The position numbers and the translations under genes were made by a program. Source: Vallitalea sp. (GTDB taxonomy: Bacteria; Bacillota; Clostridia; Lachnospirales; Vallitaleaceae). Taken from it: DNA of 64,000 nt. The stretch is taken from positions 186,001 to 250,000 of the forward strand of contig JAOASG010000037.1 of NCBI GenBank assembly GCA_025210235.1, given 5' to 3'. This document shows positions 1-8,387 of the stretch, one piece after another; the first letter of the stretch is position 1; every line of letters begins with the position of its first letter. The notes below the pieces were generated by a model that saw only the letters and a program-made list of their open reading frames with translations, did not search any database and had not been told where the DNA came from.

Positions 1-111
1 GGTGATAATATACTTGTTAAAAATAATTTAATTAATGCTGCAAAAGTATTATTAGACGTTCCTATGCATAAAATAGAAGTAATGAAAATGGTTCAAAATG
101 AGGGGGAATAA
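1..111 (+). CDS. spoIIIAG: Stage III sporulation protein AG, C-terminal end (partial)
   Basis: The window opens inside a reading frame that ends at the TAA at 109-111 after 36 residues. The visible tail (LLDVPMHKIEVMKM) resembles the C-terminus of SpoIIIAG, a ring-forming component of the SpoIIIA-SpoIIQ channel between mother cell and forespore. The identity rests mainly on position: spoIIIAH begins two bases later, the normal order of the spoIIIA operon. The 5' part lies outside the window. Confidence 0.8.
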   Translation, partial: GDNILVKNNLINAAKVLLDVPMHKIEVMKMVQNEGE

Positions 112-112
112 T

Positions 113-895
113 ATGCAAACTTTTAAAAAGAATCAGATTATAATTACAGCGTTAGTCATTATGATTGCGATAGCTGGATATCTACAATTTATGGACAGAA
201 ATGTTGATAGCCAAGAGGCATTAAATCAGCAACAACAAGAAAAAGAAAAAGGAAAAGAAAAAGGAAAAGAAATTGTTACACCAACAGCAATAGTTCCAAA
301 TAGTAGTAAGCCTGATGATGTAAATGCTGATAAAAAAACAGATGATGTTGCTAAGAATAATCAAAAGCAAATAGCTGCAAGTGAAGCAGAACAAAATAAA
401 GATGCTAAAGACGTTAAAGACGCAAAGGATGATATTGACGCTAAGGAAACAACTTCTGATGAAGAAAATAATAATGTAGGTGAGGCCGTATTAACAAGCG
501 CTAATTCGGTTGAAGCAGGTCATTTCTTACAGGCTAAAATAGGTAGAGAACAAGTTTACTCTAAATTAAAATCAGGGTATTTAGCTATTATAGATAATAA
601 AGAGTTAAAAGATGAGCATAAAGTAGAAGCCGTAAAAGAAATGGTTGATCTTCATCATAGAATTGAGAAGGAGGCTGCTGCAGAATCCCTTCTTAAAGCA
701 AAAGGATTTAAAGATGTTTTTGTAAGAATGTTAGATGGTAAAGTAGATGTTGTAATTAATGCTAAAGAGTTATCACAAGCAGAACTTGCACAAGTAGAAG
801 ACGTTGTAAGAAGAAAAACAGGGGTTGATGCTAATAACATAGTTATTTCGCTACTAGATGCATCAAAATCAGAATCAAAAAGTAAAAAAGACTAA
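113..895 (+). CDS. spoIIIAH: Stage III sporulation protein AH
   Basis: SpoIIIAH is a mother-cell membrane protein that pairs with forespore SpoIIQ to form the feeding-tube channel needed for late forespore gene expression. The 260-aa product has a short basic N-terminus, one membrane segment (about residues 8-27) and a long charged, low-complexity linker rich in Lys/Glu/Asp (about 40-130, with KEKGKEKGKE and DAKD-type repeats). A C-terminal ring-building domain follows (about 145-250). I chose the ATG at 113 because GAGGGGG lies just upstream. An in-frame ATG at 98 lies inside spoIIIAG without its own ribosome site. The linker is longer than in Bacillus. Family identity is firm. Confidence 0.92.
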   Translation: MQTFKKNQIIITALVIMIAIAGYLQFMDRNVDSQEALNQQQQEKEKGKEKGKEIVTPTAIVPNSSKPDDVNADKKTDDVAKNNQKQIAASEAEQNKDAKDVKDAKDDIDAKETTSDEENNNVGEAVLTSANSVEAGHFLQAKIGREQVYSKLKSGYLAIIDNKELKDEHKVEAVKEMVDLHHRIEKEAAAESLLKAKGFKDVFVRMLDGKVDVVINAKELSQAELAQVEDVVRRKTGVDANNIVISLLDASKSESKSKKD

Positions 896-960
896 AACCC
901 TATTCAACATATAGTAATTATAAAAGTTTTATTTAATAGGTTAATTAAAATGTTTAATAA

Positions 961-1015
961 TAGGCTTCTATGAAGAAAATTATTCTCGTAGTTGCCTAGT
1001 TTTATTTTCTTATTT
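961..1015 (+). terminator. Rho-independent terminator after spoIIIAH
   Basis: TAGGC (961) pairs with GCCTA (ends 998), with further pairing CTATG/CGTAG and AGAA/TTCT around an AATTA loop. The run GTTTTATTTTCTTATTTT follows. It closes the spoIIIA operon. Confidence 0.75.
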
Positions 1016-1050
1016 TATTATAAGTTACGTGAATAGATTAAAAATAATAT

Positions 1051-1078
1051 TTGCAAAACTAGTAAGATTTGTTATAAT
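1051..1078 (+). promoter_or_regulatory. Probable sigma-A promoter for asp23
   Basis: TTGCAA at 1051-1056 and TATAAT at 1073-1078 are separated by 16 bp. The gene starts about 110 bp downstream, and the terminator at 961-1015 isolates it from spoIIIAH. Confidence 0.55.
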
Positions 1079-1187
1079 TAACATAGTAAGTCAATTAAAT
1101 AATTGGTTTTATCGAGTATTATAATCTAATTATTGATTAAAATATATTATATTTATAGATAATAAAGAATAGGATTGGAGGATTATA

Positions 1188-1562
1188 ATGGAAAGACAAA
1201 CTGTTAAAATACATGAAAAGGATAAAGTCGGAGAAGTTCATATTGCTGATGAAGTAATTGCAATCATTGCGGGATTAGCTGCTACTGAAGTTGAAGGAGT
1301 TGCTGGAATGGTTGGCAATTTTACTGGAGATCTTGTTGAAATGTTAGGTAAAAAAAATCTAGCAAAAGGTGTTTTGGTTGATGTTGGTGAAAAAGATGTT
1401 TCATTAGAAATTTCAATTATTGTTGAATTTGGAAGCAGTATACCAAATGTAACAAAAAACGTTCAAGAAAAGGTTAAAAGTGCTGTTGAAACTATGACTG
1501 GACTTGATGTTGATGAAATTAATATAAGAGTTGCAGGTGTTAATGTAGAAAAAGATAAGTAA
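1188..1562 (+). CDS. Asp23/Gls24 family envelope stress protein (YqhY-like)
   Basis: The 124-aa acidic protein fits the Asp23/Gls24 family. It has the typical opening that leads into VHIADEVIAIIAGLAATEVEG, followed by a C-terminal half with alternating strands and helix. Members are membrane-associated or cell-envelope-linked in Gram-positives. The copy between spoIIIA and nusB corresponds by position to YqhY, which has been linked to acetyl-CoA carboxylase control in Bacillus. That role is not shown here. The ATG at 1188 is preceded by TTGGAGGA. The gene has its own promoter-like site and no tight coupling to nusB. Confidence 0.85.
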   Translation: MERQTVKIHEKDKVGEVHIADEVIAIIAGLAATEVEGVAGMVGNFTGDLVEMLGKKNLAKGVLVDVGEKDVSLEISIIVEFGSSIPNVTKNVQEKVKSAVETMTGLDVDEINIRVAGVNVEKDK

Positions 1563-1606
1563 TTTACCAATTTTTAAGGTTTGTTGTGAAATTTTTACAA
1601 TAATAC

Positions 1607-1634
1607 TTGTACAATTAACTAAATATAGTATAAT
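1607..1634 (+). promoter_or_regulatory. Probable sigma-A promoter for nusB and following genes
   Basis: TTGTAC (1607-1612) and TATAAT (1629-1634) have a 16-bp spacer and lie about 120 bp before nusB. The transcript would start close to the inverted repeat at 1638-1670. Confidence 0.5.
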
Positions 1635-1637
1635 TAA

Positions 1638-1670
1638 AATACCCTTAAATATTTTATATTTAAGGGTATT
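1638..1670 (+). repeat. Perfect 14-bp inverted repeat in the nusB leader
   Basis: AATACCCTTAAATA and TATTTAAGGGTATT flank a 5-base loop. No T-run follows on either strand at the usual distance, so it is not a clear terminator. Its place just after a predicted start site suggests a stabilising or regulatory 5' hairpin, or a protein site. Confidence 0.5.
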
Positions 1671-1757
1671 AAAATGTAGTTAATGGTTTTTAATATATTA
1701 CCAAGGCCACTGAAAAAGCAGAATTTAATTCTTTAAATACAAACCCAGGAGGATATT

Positions 1758-2153
1758 ATGAATAGAAGGTTAACAAGAGAACATATTTTTAAAACAATAT
1801 TTTCAATAGAGTTTAATGAAAAAGAAGAGTTTAATGAAAAAGTAGAAGTATATCTTAGTGAACTTGAAGCTAGTGATAAAGCAAAAGAGTATATAAATAA
1901 TAAGTCTCTAGCTATATATAATAAAAAAGAAATTATAGATGAAAAAATTAGTGATAACGCTAAGAAATGGTCAATAAGCAGAATGTCTAAGGTAGATGTA
2001 AGCATACTTCGTCTAGCTGTTTATGAGATAATGTTTGATGATGAAATACCTACAAACGTAGCTATTAATGAAGCTGTAGAAATTGCCAAGAAATTTGGAG
2101 GGGAACATTCACCTTCATTTGTTAATGGAATTCTTGCTAATATAGTTAATTAA
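1758..2153 (+). CDS. nusB: Transcription antitermination factor NusB
   Basis: NusB binds boxA RNA with NusE (S10) in rRNA antitermination complexes. The 131-aa length is typical for the family. Visible signatures are RRLTREHIFKTIFSIEF at the N-terminus, WSISRMSKVDVSILRLAVYE (about 77-96) and IPTNVAINEAVEIAKKFGG near the C-terminus, ending in FVNGILANI. The start at 1758 follows CCAGGAGG. It leads the nusB-xseA-xseB-ispA-divPAP string, the normal clostridial order. Confidence 0.95.
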   Translation: MNRRLTREHIFKTIFSIEFNEKEEFNEKVEVYLSELEASDKAKEYINNKSLAIYNKKEIIDEKISDNAKKWSISRMSKVDVSILRLAVYEIMFDDEIPTNVAINEAVEIAKKFGGEHSPSFVNGILANIVN

Positions 2154-2158
2154 GGAAT

Positions 2159-2217
2159 CTTTCTTAATGGAGAAATATTCCTTGGCAGGAATAACGCGAA
2201 ATAGTAACTTTACTTGA
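2159..2217 (+). repeat. Diverged copy of the 31425-31574 repeat family
   Basis: The stretch from CTTTCTTAATGGAGAAATA onward, through CCTTGGCAGGAATAACGCGA, matches the segment at about 31518-31575. The differences are few until the terminal GCGACGTAGTCGC palindrome, which has decayed here to GCGAAATAGTAAC. It sits between nusB and xseA. Confidence 0.65.
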
Positions 2218-2239
2218 ATAAAATAATGGGGAGATATAA

Positions 2240-3460
2240 ATGAAAAAAAGTATTTTTTCTGTATCACAAGTAAATGCATATATTAAAAAGATATTTATAA
2301 ATGATTATGTTATTAATGATATCTGGATAAAAGGTGAAGTATCCAATTGTAAAAAACATCGTTCGGGACATGTATATTTTACTTTAAAAGATAATAATAG
2401 TGCTATATCATGTATTCTTTTTAAAAATTATACTAATTTTGTTGAATGTGATTTAAAAGATGGTATAAATATTACGGCAAGAGGTTATATTTCAGTTTAT
2501 GAAAGAGCAGGAACTTTCCAACTATATGTACAACAGATAAAGTCTGATGGCATAGGAGAATTATATAAACAATTTGAGTTTTTAAAAGAGAAATTAGATA
2601 ATAAAGGGTATTTTAATAGTGATAATAAGAAAAAAATACCTAGATATCCAAGGAAGGTTGGAATAGTTACATCTGATACAGGTGCTGCTATTCGTGATAT
2701 TATTAATGTATCTAAAAGAAGGAATCCGTATATAGGACTTGTTTTATATCCATCTCTTGTGCAAGGTGAAGGTGCCTCAAGTAATATAGTAAAAGGTATA
2801 AAATATTTAAATGCAATTGAAGATATTGATGTTATAATTATTGGAAGAGGTGGAGGGTCTATTGAAGACCTTTGGGCTTTTAATGAAGAAATAGTTGCAG
2901 AAGCTATATACGAAGCTAAAACACCAATAATATCAGCAGTTGGTCATGAGACAGATTATACTATTTCTGACTTTACATCAGATCTTAGAGCGCCTACTCC
3001 ATCTGCGGGGGCGGAGTTAGCTATTCCAGATTACAATGAAATAGAACAGATATTAGATAAATATAGATATAAACTTACTAATTGCATTAATATAAAAGTT
3101 GAGTACTATAAAAAAGGTACTGAATTAAATAAGATAAAGCTTGATTTTAATAGTCCATCAATGAGAGTATTAAAAGAAAGACAATATATATCTGAAGTTG
3201 AAGAAAAGTTAAATAGAATTATTAGTAGCTTGATAAATGAATATAAAAATAATATATCTTTATTAGAGCATAAATTAAAAGTATTATCTCCTATAACAAA
3301 CTTAGAAAAAGGTTATTCTTATATAGAGACGATTGATGGACAGGTTAAGGGAATAGGCGATGTTAATATAGGACAAACTTTATTTATACAGTTAAAGGAT
3401 GGAAAAATAGAAGCAGATGTAAATAATATTGAAAAAGGAAAGTGGGGTAGCTATGAGTAA
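2240..3460 (+). CDS. xseA: Exodeoxyribonuclease VII large subunit
   Basis: XseA is the catalytic subunit of exonuclease VII, which degrades single-stranded DNA to oligonucleotides. The 406-aa protein starts with an OB-fold (about 15-100, with WIKGEVSN and GHVYFTLKD). The catalytic core follows, with GIVTSDTGAAIRDI, GRGGGSIEDLWAFNEE and SAVGHETDYTISDF plus the LRAPTPSAGAE stretch. A coiled-coil region lies at about 270-380 before the tail. ATG at 2240 follows GGGGAGA. The last codons overlap the start of xseB, implying translational coupling. Length is slightly below the usual 430-450. Confidence 0.95.
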   Translation: MKKSIFSVSQVNAYIKKIFINDYVINDIWIKGEVSNCKKHRSGHVYFTLKDNNSAISCILFKNYTNFVECDLKDGINITARGYISVYERAGTFQLYVQQIKSDGIGELYKQFEFLKEKLDNKGYFNSDNKKKIPRYPRKVGIVTSDTGAAIRDIINVSKRRNPYIGLVLYPSLVQGEGASSNIVKGIKYLNAIEDIDVIIIGRGGGSIEDLWAFNEEIVAEAIYEAKTPIISAVGHETDYTISDFTSDLRAPTPSAGAELAIPDYNEIEQILDKYRYKLTNCINIKVEYYKKGTELNKIKLDFNSPSMRVLKERQYISEVEEKLNRIISSLINEYKNNISLLEHKLKVLSPITNLEKGYSYIETIDGQVKGIGDVNIGQTLFIQLKDGKIEADVNNIEKGKWGSYE

Positions 3461-3644
3461 TAAGTTAACTTTTCAGGAAAATTTAGATAATTTACAAAGA
3501 ATTGTTGAGCAGTTAGAGTCTGGAGAAACGTCTCTTGAAGAAAGTCTTGATTTATATAAAAAAGGTATGTTATTTCTAAATGAATGCAATAATAAAATAG
3601 ATAAAGTTGAAAAAGAGATTGAGATTATACAAAAAGAAAATTAA
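3453..3644 (+). CDS. xseB: Exodeoxyribonuclease VII small subunit
   Basis: The 63-aa partner of XseA shows the family signature: FQENLDNLQRIVEQLESGE followed by a helix with SLEESLDLYKKG. I chose the ATG at 3453, which overlaps the xseA stop by 8 bases and follows GTGGGG. An upstream in-frame ATG at 3429 lies well inside xseA and would add residues that the family lacks. Confidence 0.95.
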   Translation: MSNKLTFQENLDNLQRIVEQLESGETSLEESLDLYKKGMLFLNECNNKIDKVEKEIEIIQKEN

Positions 3645-3681
3645 TGGTTATTTAGTATTAGGAAGGAATTGAAAATTAACA

Positions 3682-4584
3682 ATGGATTTTATATTAGAGC
3701 TAGATAAAAAACGTCAAAGAATTGATCAAGCTTTATTAAAATATATGCCTAAATGTATGTCCTCATATGATAAAATAATATATGAAGCTATGGAATATAG
3801 TTTAATGGCTGGAGGTAAAAGACTTCGTCCGATTTTAATGTTACAAGCATTTGAAATTTGTGGAGGTAATAATATAAGTGACATAGAAGCATTCATGGTT
3901 AGTATGGAGATGATTCATACATATTCCTTGATACATGATGATTTGCCTGCAATGGATAATGATGATTATAGAAGGGGTAAGCTAACATGTCATAAAAAAT
4001 ACGGTGAAGATATAGGTATACTTGCTGGAGACGGCCTTCTTAATACAGCTTATGAAATTATGATTAAATCTTGTTTGGAAGAACAAAATAATACAATGGT
4101 ACAACAAAAATTAAAAGCGTTAGAGCAAATAGGAAATGCTGCTGGAGTAAGTGGAATGATTGGAGGACAAGTAGTAGATGTTTTAAATAATGCAGAAATG
4201 AATTTGGATATGATTAATTATATTAATATTCATAAAACATCTGCTATAATAGAAGCCTCGCTTATTTCAGGAGCAATTTTAGCTAATGCAAATATAGATG
4301 AAGTAGAGCGATTTAGAAAAATTGGTAGATGTTTGGGTATAGCTTTTCAAATTCAAGATGATATACTTGATATAGTTAGTACAACTGAAGAACTAGGTAA
4401 ACAAGTAGGAAGTGATAGTAAAAATGGTAAAGCAACTTATGTTGCTTTAAAAGGATTACAAGAATCAAAATTGATTGTTGATGAATTAATTAGTAACGCA
4501 TTAGATAAACTACAAAAATTTAATAGCAGTAAAGCTATTTTTTTAGATGAATTAATACTTCATTTAAAAGACCGAAAAAAATGA
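3682..4584 (+). CDS. ispA: Polyprenyl (farnesyl/geranylgeranyl) diphosphate synthase
   Basis: This enzyme condenses isopentenyl diphosphate with allylic diphosphates to make short-chain prenyl diphosphates. The 300-aa protein has GGKRLRP, the first Asp-rich motif DDLPAMDNDD (86-95), GQVVDV and the second Asp-rich motif QIQDDILD in the C-terminal half. The chain-length residue cannot be judged safely by eye, so the product (C15 or C20) is left open. It stands 37 bp after xseB, and its stop overlaps the ribosome site of divPAP. Together with dxs it links this cluster to isoprenoid synthesis. Confidence 0.93.
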   Translation: MDFILELDKKRQRIDQALLKYMPKCMSSYDKIIYEAMEYSLMAGGKRLRPILMLQAFEICGGNNISDIEAFMVSMEMIHTYSLIHDDLPAMDNDDYRRGKLTCHKKYGEDIGILAGDGLLNTAYEIMIKSCLEEQNNTMVQQKLKALEQIGNAAGVSGMIGGQVVDVLNNAEMNLDMINYINIHKTSAIIEASLISGAILANANIDEVERFRKIGRCLGIAFQIQDDILDIVSTTEELGKQVGSDSKNGKATYVALKGLQESKLIVDELISNALDKLQKFNSSKAIFLDELILHLKDRKK

Positions 4585-4594
4585 GGTGTAAAAA

Positions 4595-5038
4595 TTGGAG
4601 AGCTTTGGAACAATTACAGGAAATAGAGTTTTAATAGCTGCAGTAGTTGCTTGGTTTATTGCACAAGCTATTAAATTTTTTACATGTCTTATAAAAGATA
4701 AAGAGATAAGGATAGATAGAATAATGGGTTCGGGGGGTATGCCTAGTGCACATACAGCATCGGTTATGGCAGCCACATTTTCAGTTGGTGCAATATCAGG
4801 ATATTCAAGTCCAGAGTTTGGGGGATTAATGATAGTAGCTTTTATTGTTATGTATGATGCAGCGGGAGTTAGAAGAGCAGCTGGTAAACAGGCAAAAGCA
4901 ATTAACACTATAGTAGAAGAATTAGGATCATATAAAATAATAATGGATGGACAATTAAAAGAATTGCTAGGTCATACATATATGGAAGTATTTGTTGGAG
5001 CTGCGTTAGGAATTGTTATAGCTATAATCTTAAATTAA
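4595..5038 (+). CDS. divPAP: DUF212 / divergent PAP2-like membrane protein
   Basis: The 147-aa protein belongs to the DUF212 family (acid phosphatase/vanadium haloperoxidase-related, YuiD-like). It has the motif GSGGMPSAHTASVMA (about 47-61) and membrane segments near residues 10-25, 65-90 and 125-146. A phosphatase acting on prenyl or lipid phosphates has been suggested for the family but is not proven. The start is TTG at 4595, with GAGGTG overlapping the ispA stop. It sits immediately before OLE RNA, as in other OLE-bearing Firmicutes. Confidence 0.85.
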   Translation: MESFGTITGNRVLIAAVVAWFIAQAIKFFTCLIKDKEIRIDRIMGSGGMPSAHTASVMAATFSVGAISGYSSPEFGGLMIVAFIVMYDAAGVRRAAGKQAKAINTIVEELGSYKIIMDGQLKELLGHTYMEVFVGAALGIVIAIILN

Positions 5039-5047
5039 TTATTTTAC

Positions 5048-5077
5048 TTAATAATTGTAAAACTATATTCAGCTAAT
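5048..5077 (+). repeat. Decayed copy of a dispersed AGTAATTGCAAAACTAC repeat
   Basis: TTAATAATTGTAAAACTATA followed by TTCAGCTAAT resembles the left arm of the fold-back element at 23304-23420, with several substitutions. The rest of 5039-5165 is AT-rich with no other visible feature. Confidence 0.4.
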
Positions 5078-5166
5078 AGAAAACATAAAATAAAGATAAA
5101 AATTGAATTAATGTTAATAAATGACAAAAATAAATAAAAATATCTAAATTTGTTAATTAATTATAC

Positions 5167-5195
5167 TTGATTTATTATGAAATATGATATATTAT
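5167..5195 (+). promoter_or_regulatory. Probable sigma-A promoter of OLE RNA
   Basis: TTGATT (5167-5172), a 17-bp spacer and TATTAT (5190-5195) place the transcription start near 5202, exactly where the GC-richer structured sequence begins. Confidence 0.6.
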
Positions 5196-5202
5196 GGGAT
5201 GT

Positions 5203-5772
5203 ACTAAAGATGCAGTATTCTAGTTGGTATCGTTAATCTTGAAGACGGGCCTAAAAATCCGTAAAAGGGCATATCGATGAAGTTCCTGGTGTTGGCTGGT
5301 GACGCCCAGTCGCGGGCTTATGCTGGGAGTTAAGACATAAGGGCGATCCACAATGGCATGTGGGCGTGGACCCTTTTGTCGTGGAGACCTGCGTATGTGG
5401 AAACTGTTAGATACAGTTATTTACGGCGTGGGAGTAAACCTGTCATGCGGCGAAAGCTGTGGACAGAGTAGCCTGCCTTGCGTGAAATAAAGGGGATAGC
5501 AATTTAAGAGCAAAACTTTTGGCCAAAAGTTGAGCAGATATTGTTGCTTGAAACTTATTTTCGCTAAAGAGGCTAGGGGTTAAAAGATATCATAGAGGAA
5601 AACTCCTAGACTGTTCGTTATAGAAGCTTATTTAGGATTACAGTGTGGTTATAAGGCGATCTAGCGCTACATTATGGTGACATAGTAGGAATTAATTTAA
5701 AGGGGAACCGCTTTTTTGGCGACAAAAAAGTATTAATTCGGGAAAACCTGCTGGACTATAAGCCGCAAAATT
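5203..5772 (+). ncRNA. ole: OLE RNA (ornate large extremophilic RNA)
   Basis: About 570 nt without a long ORF and clearly richer in G+C than the surrounding genome. It is full of short complementary segments and purine-rich loops: GAAGTTCCTGGTGTTGGCTG near 5279, GGCATGTGGGCGTGGACCC near 5354, CTTTTGGCCAAAAG near 5516, GGGGAACCGC near 5701 and GGGAAAACCTGCTGGAC near 5740. Size, position directly before an oapA-like gene and the flanking xseA/ispA/divPAP and dxs/tlyA/nadK/recN genes match the known OLE locus. In Bacillus halodurans OLE RNA forms a membrane-bound RNP with OapA and helps adaptation to cold, alcohol and magnesium stress. The identification is by recall of conserved segments and context. 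Exact ends are approximate. Confidence 0.88.
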
Positions 5773-5831
5773 TACTAAATATGCTATCTTTAGTATTAAA
5801 TAATATAATCACAATAAACGAGGTAAATAAT

Positions 5832-6428
5832 TTGGGTAGAAATAAAACAAAAGTAAAATTTAGAAGTGTATATTCACATAAAAAAATAAATTTATTTTGG
5901 ATTATGATAATAACAATAACAACACTTATAACAGCTATATTACTTGGATATATTTCTTTATTGCTAATGAATAAAGTAAGTTTATTTGGAGCTATTATTA
6001 TAGTTTTATTTATAGTGTTATTAGGTGTTTTTTTTGATTTATTGGGAATTGCTGTTACAGCAGCTGAGGAAACTCCTTTTCATTCTATGGCAGCTAGTAA
6101 AGTAAGAGGGTCAAAAGAAAGTATAATAATAATTAGAAATGCTGGTGCAGTTGCAAACTTTTTTAATGATGTAATTGGTGATATATCTGGTATCATATCA
6201 GGACTTGCAACTGGAGTAATTGTTGTAAAATTAGTATCTAAATTTTCTTTGCAAGATACACTAATTAGTATTTTATTAACAGGTGTAATCGCTGCAATTA
6301 CTGTTGGTGGGAAGGCTATAGGCAAAGAAATAGCACTAAGGCATTCCAATTTAATTGTTTATCATCTAGGTGTTATATATAGTTTTTTTAAAACTAAAAA
6401 AAAGAAAAAAGATAAAGGTAAAAGATAA
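5832..6428 (+). CDS. oapA: OLE-associated membrane protein OapA
   Basis: The 198-aa product has membrane segments at about 24-45, 52-75 and 125-145, a conserved FFDLLGIAVTAAEETPFHSM segment after the second one, and a very basic C-terminus (KTKKKKKDKGKR) suited to RNA contact. OapA dimers bind OLE RNA and hold it at the membrane. I chose TTG at 5832, preceded by ACGAGGT with 7-nt spacing. The longer in-frame ATG at 5781 has no ribosome site and would lie at the 3' end of the RNA. The gene is probably co-transcribed with the RNA and followed by dxs. Confidence 0.85.
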   Translation: MGRNKTKVKFRSVYSHKKINLFWIMIITITTLITAILLGYISLLLMNKVSLFGAIIIVLFIVLLGVFFDLLGIAVTAAEETPFHSMAASKVRGSKESIIIIRNAGAVANFFNDVIGDISGIISGLATGVIVVKLVSKFSLQDTLISILLTGVIAAITVGGKAIGKEIALRHSNLIVYHLGVIYSFFKTKKKKKDKGKR

Positions 6429-6469
6429 ACGTATAGGTGTTTTAAATATGGGTAAAGGTGTTGAATACA

Positions 6470-8338
6470 TTGAGTAGTATATTAGATATGATTAATGAAC
6501 CTAGTGATATTAAAGACTTGGATATTAATCAATTAAACAAATTAGCAAAAGAACTTAGGGGGTACCTTATTAGAACAGTCAGTGATACAGGAGGTCATTT
6601 AAGTTCTAATTTAGGAGTTGTTGAGTTAACATTAGCACTTCATTATTGTTTTAATTCACCTTATGATAAATTGATATGGGATGTTGGACATCAAACTTAT
6701 ATTCATAAAATAATAACAGGAAGAAAAGAAGAGATTAAAACAATAAGACAATATAAAGGATTAAGTGGATTTCCTAAAAGAATTGAAAGCAAACATGATG
6801 TGTTTGAAACAGGACATAGTTCTACATCTATTTCTGCTGCATTAGGATTTGTAAAAGCTAGAGAGATATTAAAGAAGAATAACTATATAGTTCCAATTAT
6901 TGGTGATGGTTCAATGACAGGCGGAATGGCTTTTGAAGCATTAAACAATTCAGGAAGACTTAAGTCTAATTTAATTGTAATTCTTAATGATAATCAGATG
7001 TCTATATCTAAAAATGTAGGGGGATTATCATCTTATTTAGATACCATAAGAACAGGTGCAGTATATAAAGATATGAAAGAAGAAGTCGAAAAGACATTAA
7101 CTAAGATACCTAAATTTGGTAAAGAGGTTGTAAAAGTTCTTAGAGATGTAAAATCGAGCATTAAACAATTAGTCATACCTGGAATGCTATTTGAAGAATT
7201 AGGATTTACTTATCTAGGTCCAATAGATGGACATAACATTTCTGCACTTATAAAAACTCTCAATCAAGCTAAAAGGTTAGATGAACCCGTGCTTATTCAT
7301 GTTAATACAATAAAAGGAAAAGGGTATAAACCAGCTGAACTAAATCCAACAAAATATCATGGTACAAAACCTTATTATATAAGTAATGGTGAATATAAAA
7401 AGATACCATGTAAAGACACATACTCTAAGGTTTTTGGAAATACTCTTGTGGATATAGCTAAGAACAATAAAATGTTAGTTGCTATTTCAGCAGCTATGCC
7501 TGAAGGTACTGGTCTTAGTGATTTTTCAAAAAAATATCCTGATAGATTTTTTGATGTTGGTATAGCAGAACAACATGCTGTCACATTTGCGGCTGGTTTA
7601 GCTTCAAGTGGCTTAAAACCAGTAGTCGCTTTATACTCATCTTTTTTACAAAGAGCGTATGACCAAATACTACATGATGTATGTATGCAAAATCTTTCGG
7701 TCATATTTGCAATTGATCGCGCAGGACTAGTCGGACAAGATGGAGAAACACATCAAGGAGTGTTTGATATTTCATTTTTGAGTCATATTCCTAATATGAC
7801 AATTCTTGCACCAAAGAATAAATATGAGTTGAAAGATACTATTAAATATGCTGTTAACTTTAATGGGCCTATTGCCATAAGGTATCCTAAAGGTAAAGCA
7901 TCTGGTGAATTAAAAGAGTTTAATGAAAATATAATATATGGTAAGAGTGAGGTAATTAAAAAAGGTAATACAGTAGCTATAATTGGGGTTGGCACATTAG
8001 TAGAAACGGCATACAATGTAGCTTCAATGTTAGAAGAACAAGATGTACAATGTTCAATTATTAATGCAAGATTTATAAAACCTTTAGATACAAAAATGAT
8101 TGATAATATAGTTAATACACATGATTTCATTTTTGTTTTAGAAGAAAACGTTATTATTGGTGGGTATGGAAGTAATGTTGCAAGGTATGTGTCGGAAATA
8201 AATGCTGATATAAAAGTTGTTTGTATAGGAATAAAAGATAATTTTGTTGAGCATGGAACTAGGGACGAATTAATTAAATTATGTGGACTAGATAAAGAGA
8301 GTATATGTAAAAAAATACGTGAAATTTGTATTGATTGA
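6470..8338 (+). CDS. dxs: 1-deoxy-D-xylulose-5-phosphate synthase
   Basis: Dxs joins pyruvate and glyceraldehyde 3-phosphate in a thiamine-diphosphate reaction, the first step of the MEP isoprenoid pathway. The 622-aa protein has WDVGHQTYIHKIITGR, the ThDP motif GDGSMTGG with LNDNQMSIS, a transketolase pyrimidine domain (GIAEQHAVTFAAGLA, DRAGLVGQDGETHQG) and a C-terminal transketolase domain. The TTG at 6470 is preferred because AAAGGTG ends 9 bases before it and the product then begins MSSILDMINEPSDI as in relatives. GTG at 6458 is an alternative. It sits 41 bp after oapA, probably in one operon. Confidence 0.95.
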   Translation: MSSILDMINEPSDIKDLDINQLNKLAKELRGYLIRTVSDTGGHLSSNLGVVELTLALHYCFNSPYDKLIWDVGHQTYIHKIITGRKEEIKTIRQYKGLSGFPKRIESKHDVFETGHSSTSISAALGFVKAREILKKNNYIVPIIGDGSMTGGMAFEALNNSGRLKSNLIVILNDNQMSISKNVGGLSSYLDTIRTGAVYKDMKEEVEKTLTKIPKFGKEVVKVLRDVKSSIKQLVIPGMLFEELGFTYLGPIDGHNISALIKTLNQAKRLDEPVLIHVNTIKGKGYKPAELNPTKYHGTKPYYISNGEYKKIPCKDTYSKVFGNTLVDIAKNNKMLVAISAAMPEGTGLSDFSKKYPDRFFDVGIAEQHAVTFAAGLASSGLKPVVALYSSFLQRAYDQILHDVCMQNLSVIFAIDRAGLVGQDGETHQGVFDISFLSHIPNMTILAPKNKYELKDTIKYAVNFNGPIAIRYPKGKASGELKEFNENIIYGKSEVIKKGNTVAIIGVGTLVETAYNVASMLEEQDVQCSIINARFIKPLDTKMIDNIVNTHDFIFVLEENVIIGGYGSNVARYVSEINADIKVVCIGIKDNFVEHGTRDELIKLCGLDKESICKKIREICID

Positions 8339-8387
8339 ACTTAATAATAACTTGTAAGTAATACGAAGGGAAGGAATGTAAATAATT

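Noticed and set aside
5781..5831. Longer N-terminus for oapA from ATG 5781
   Set aside because: No ribosome site, lies at the OLE 3' end, and adds residues absent before the usual OapA start; TTG 5832 has ACGAGGT.
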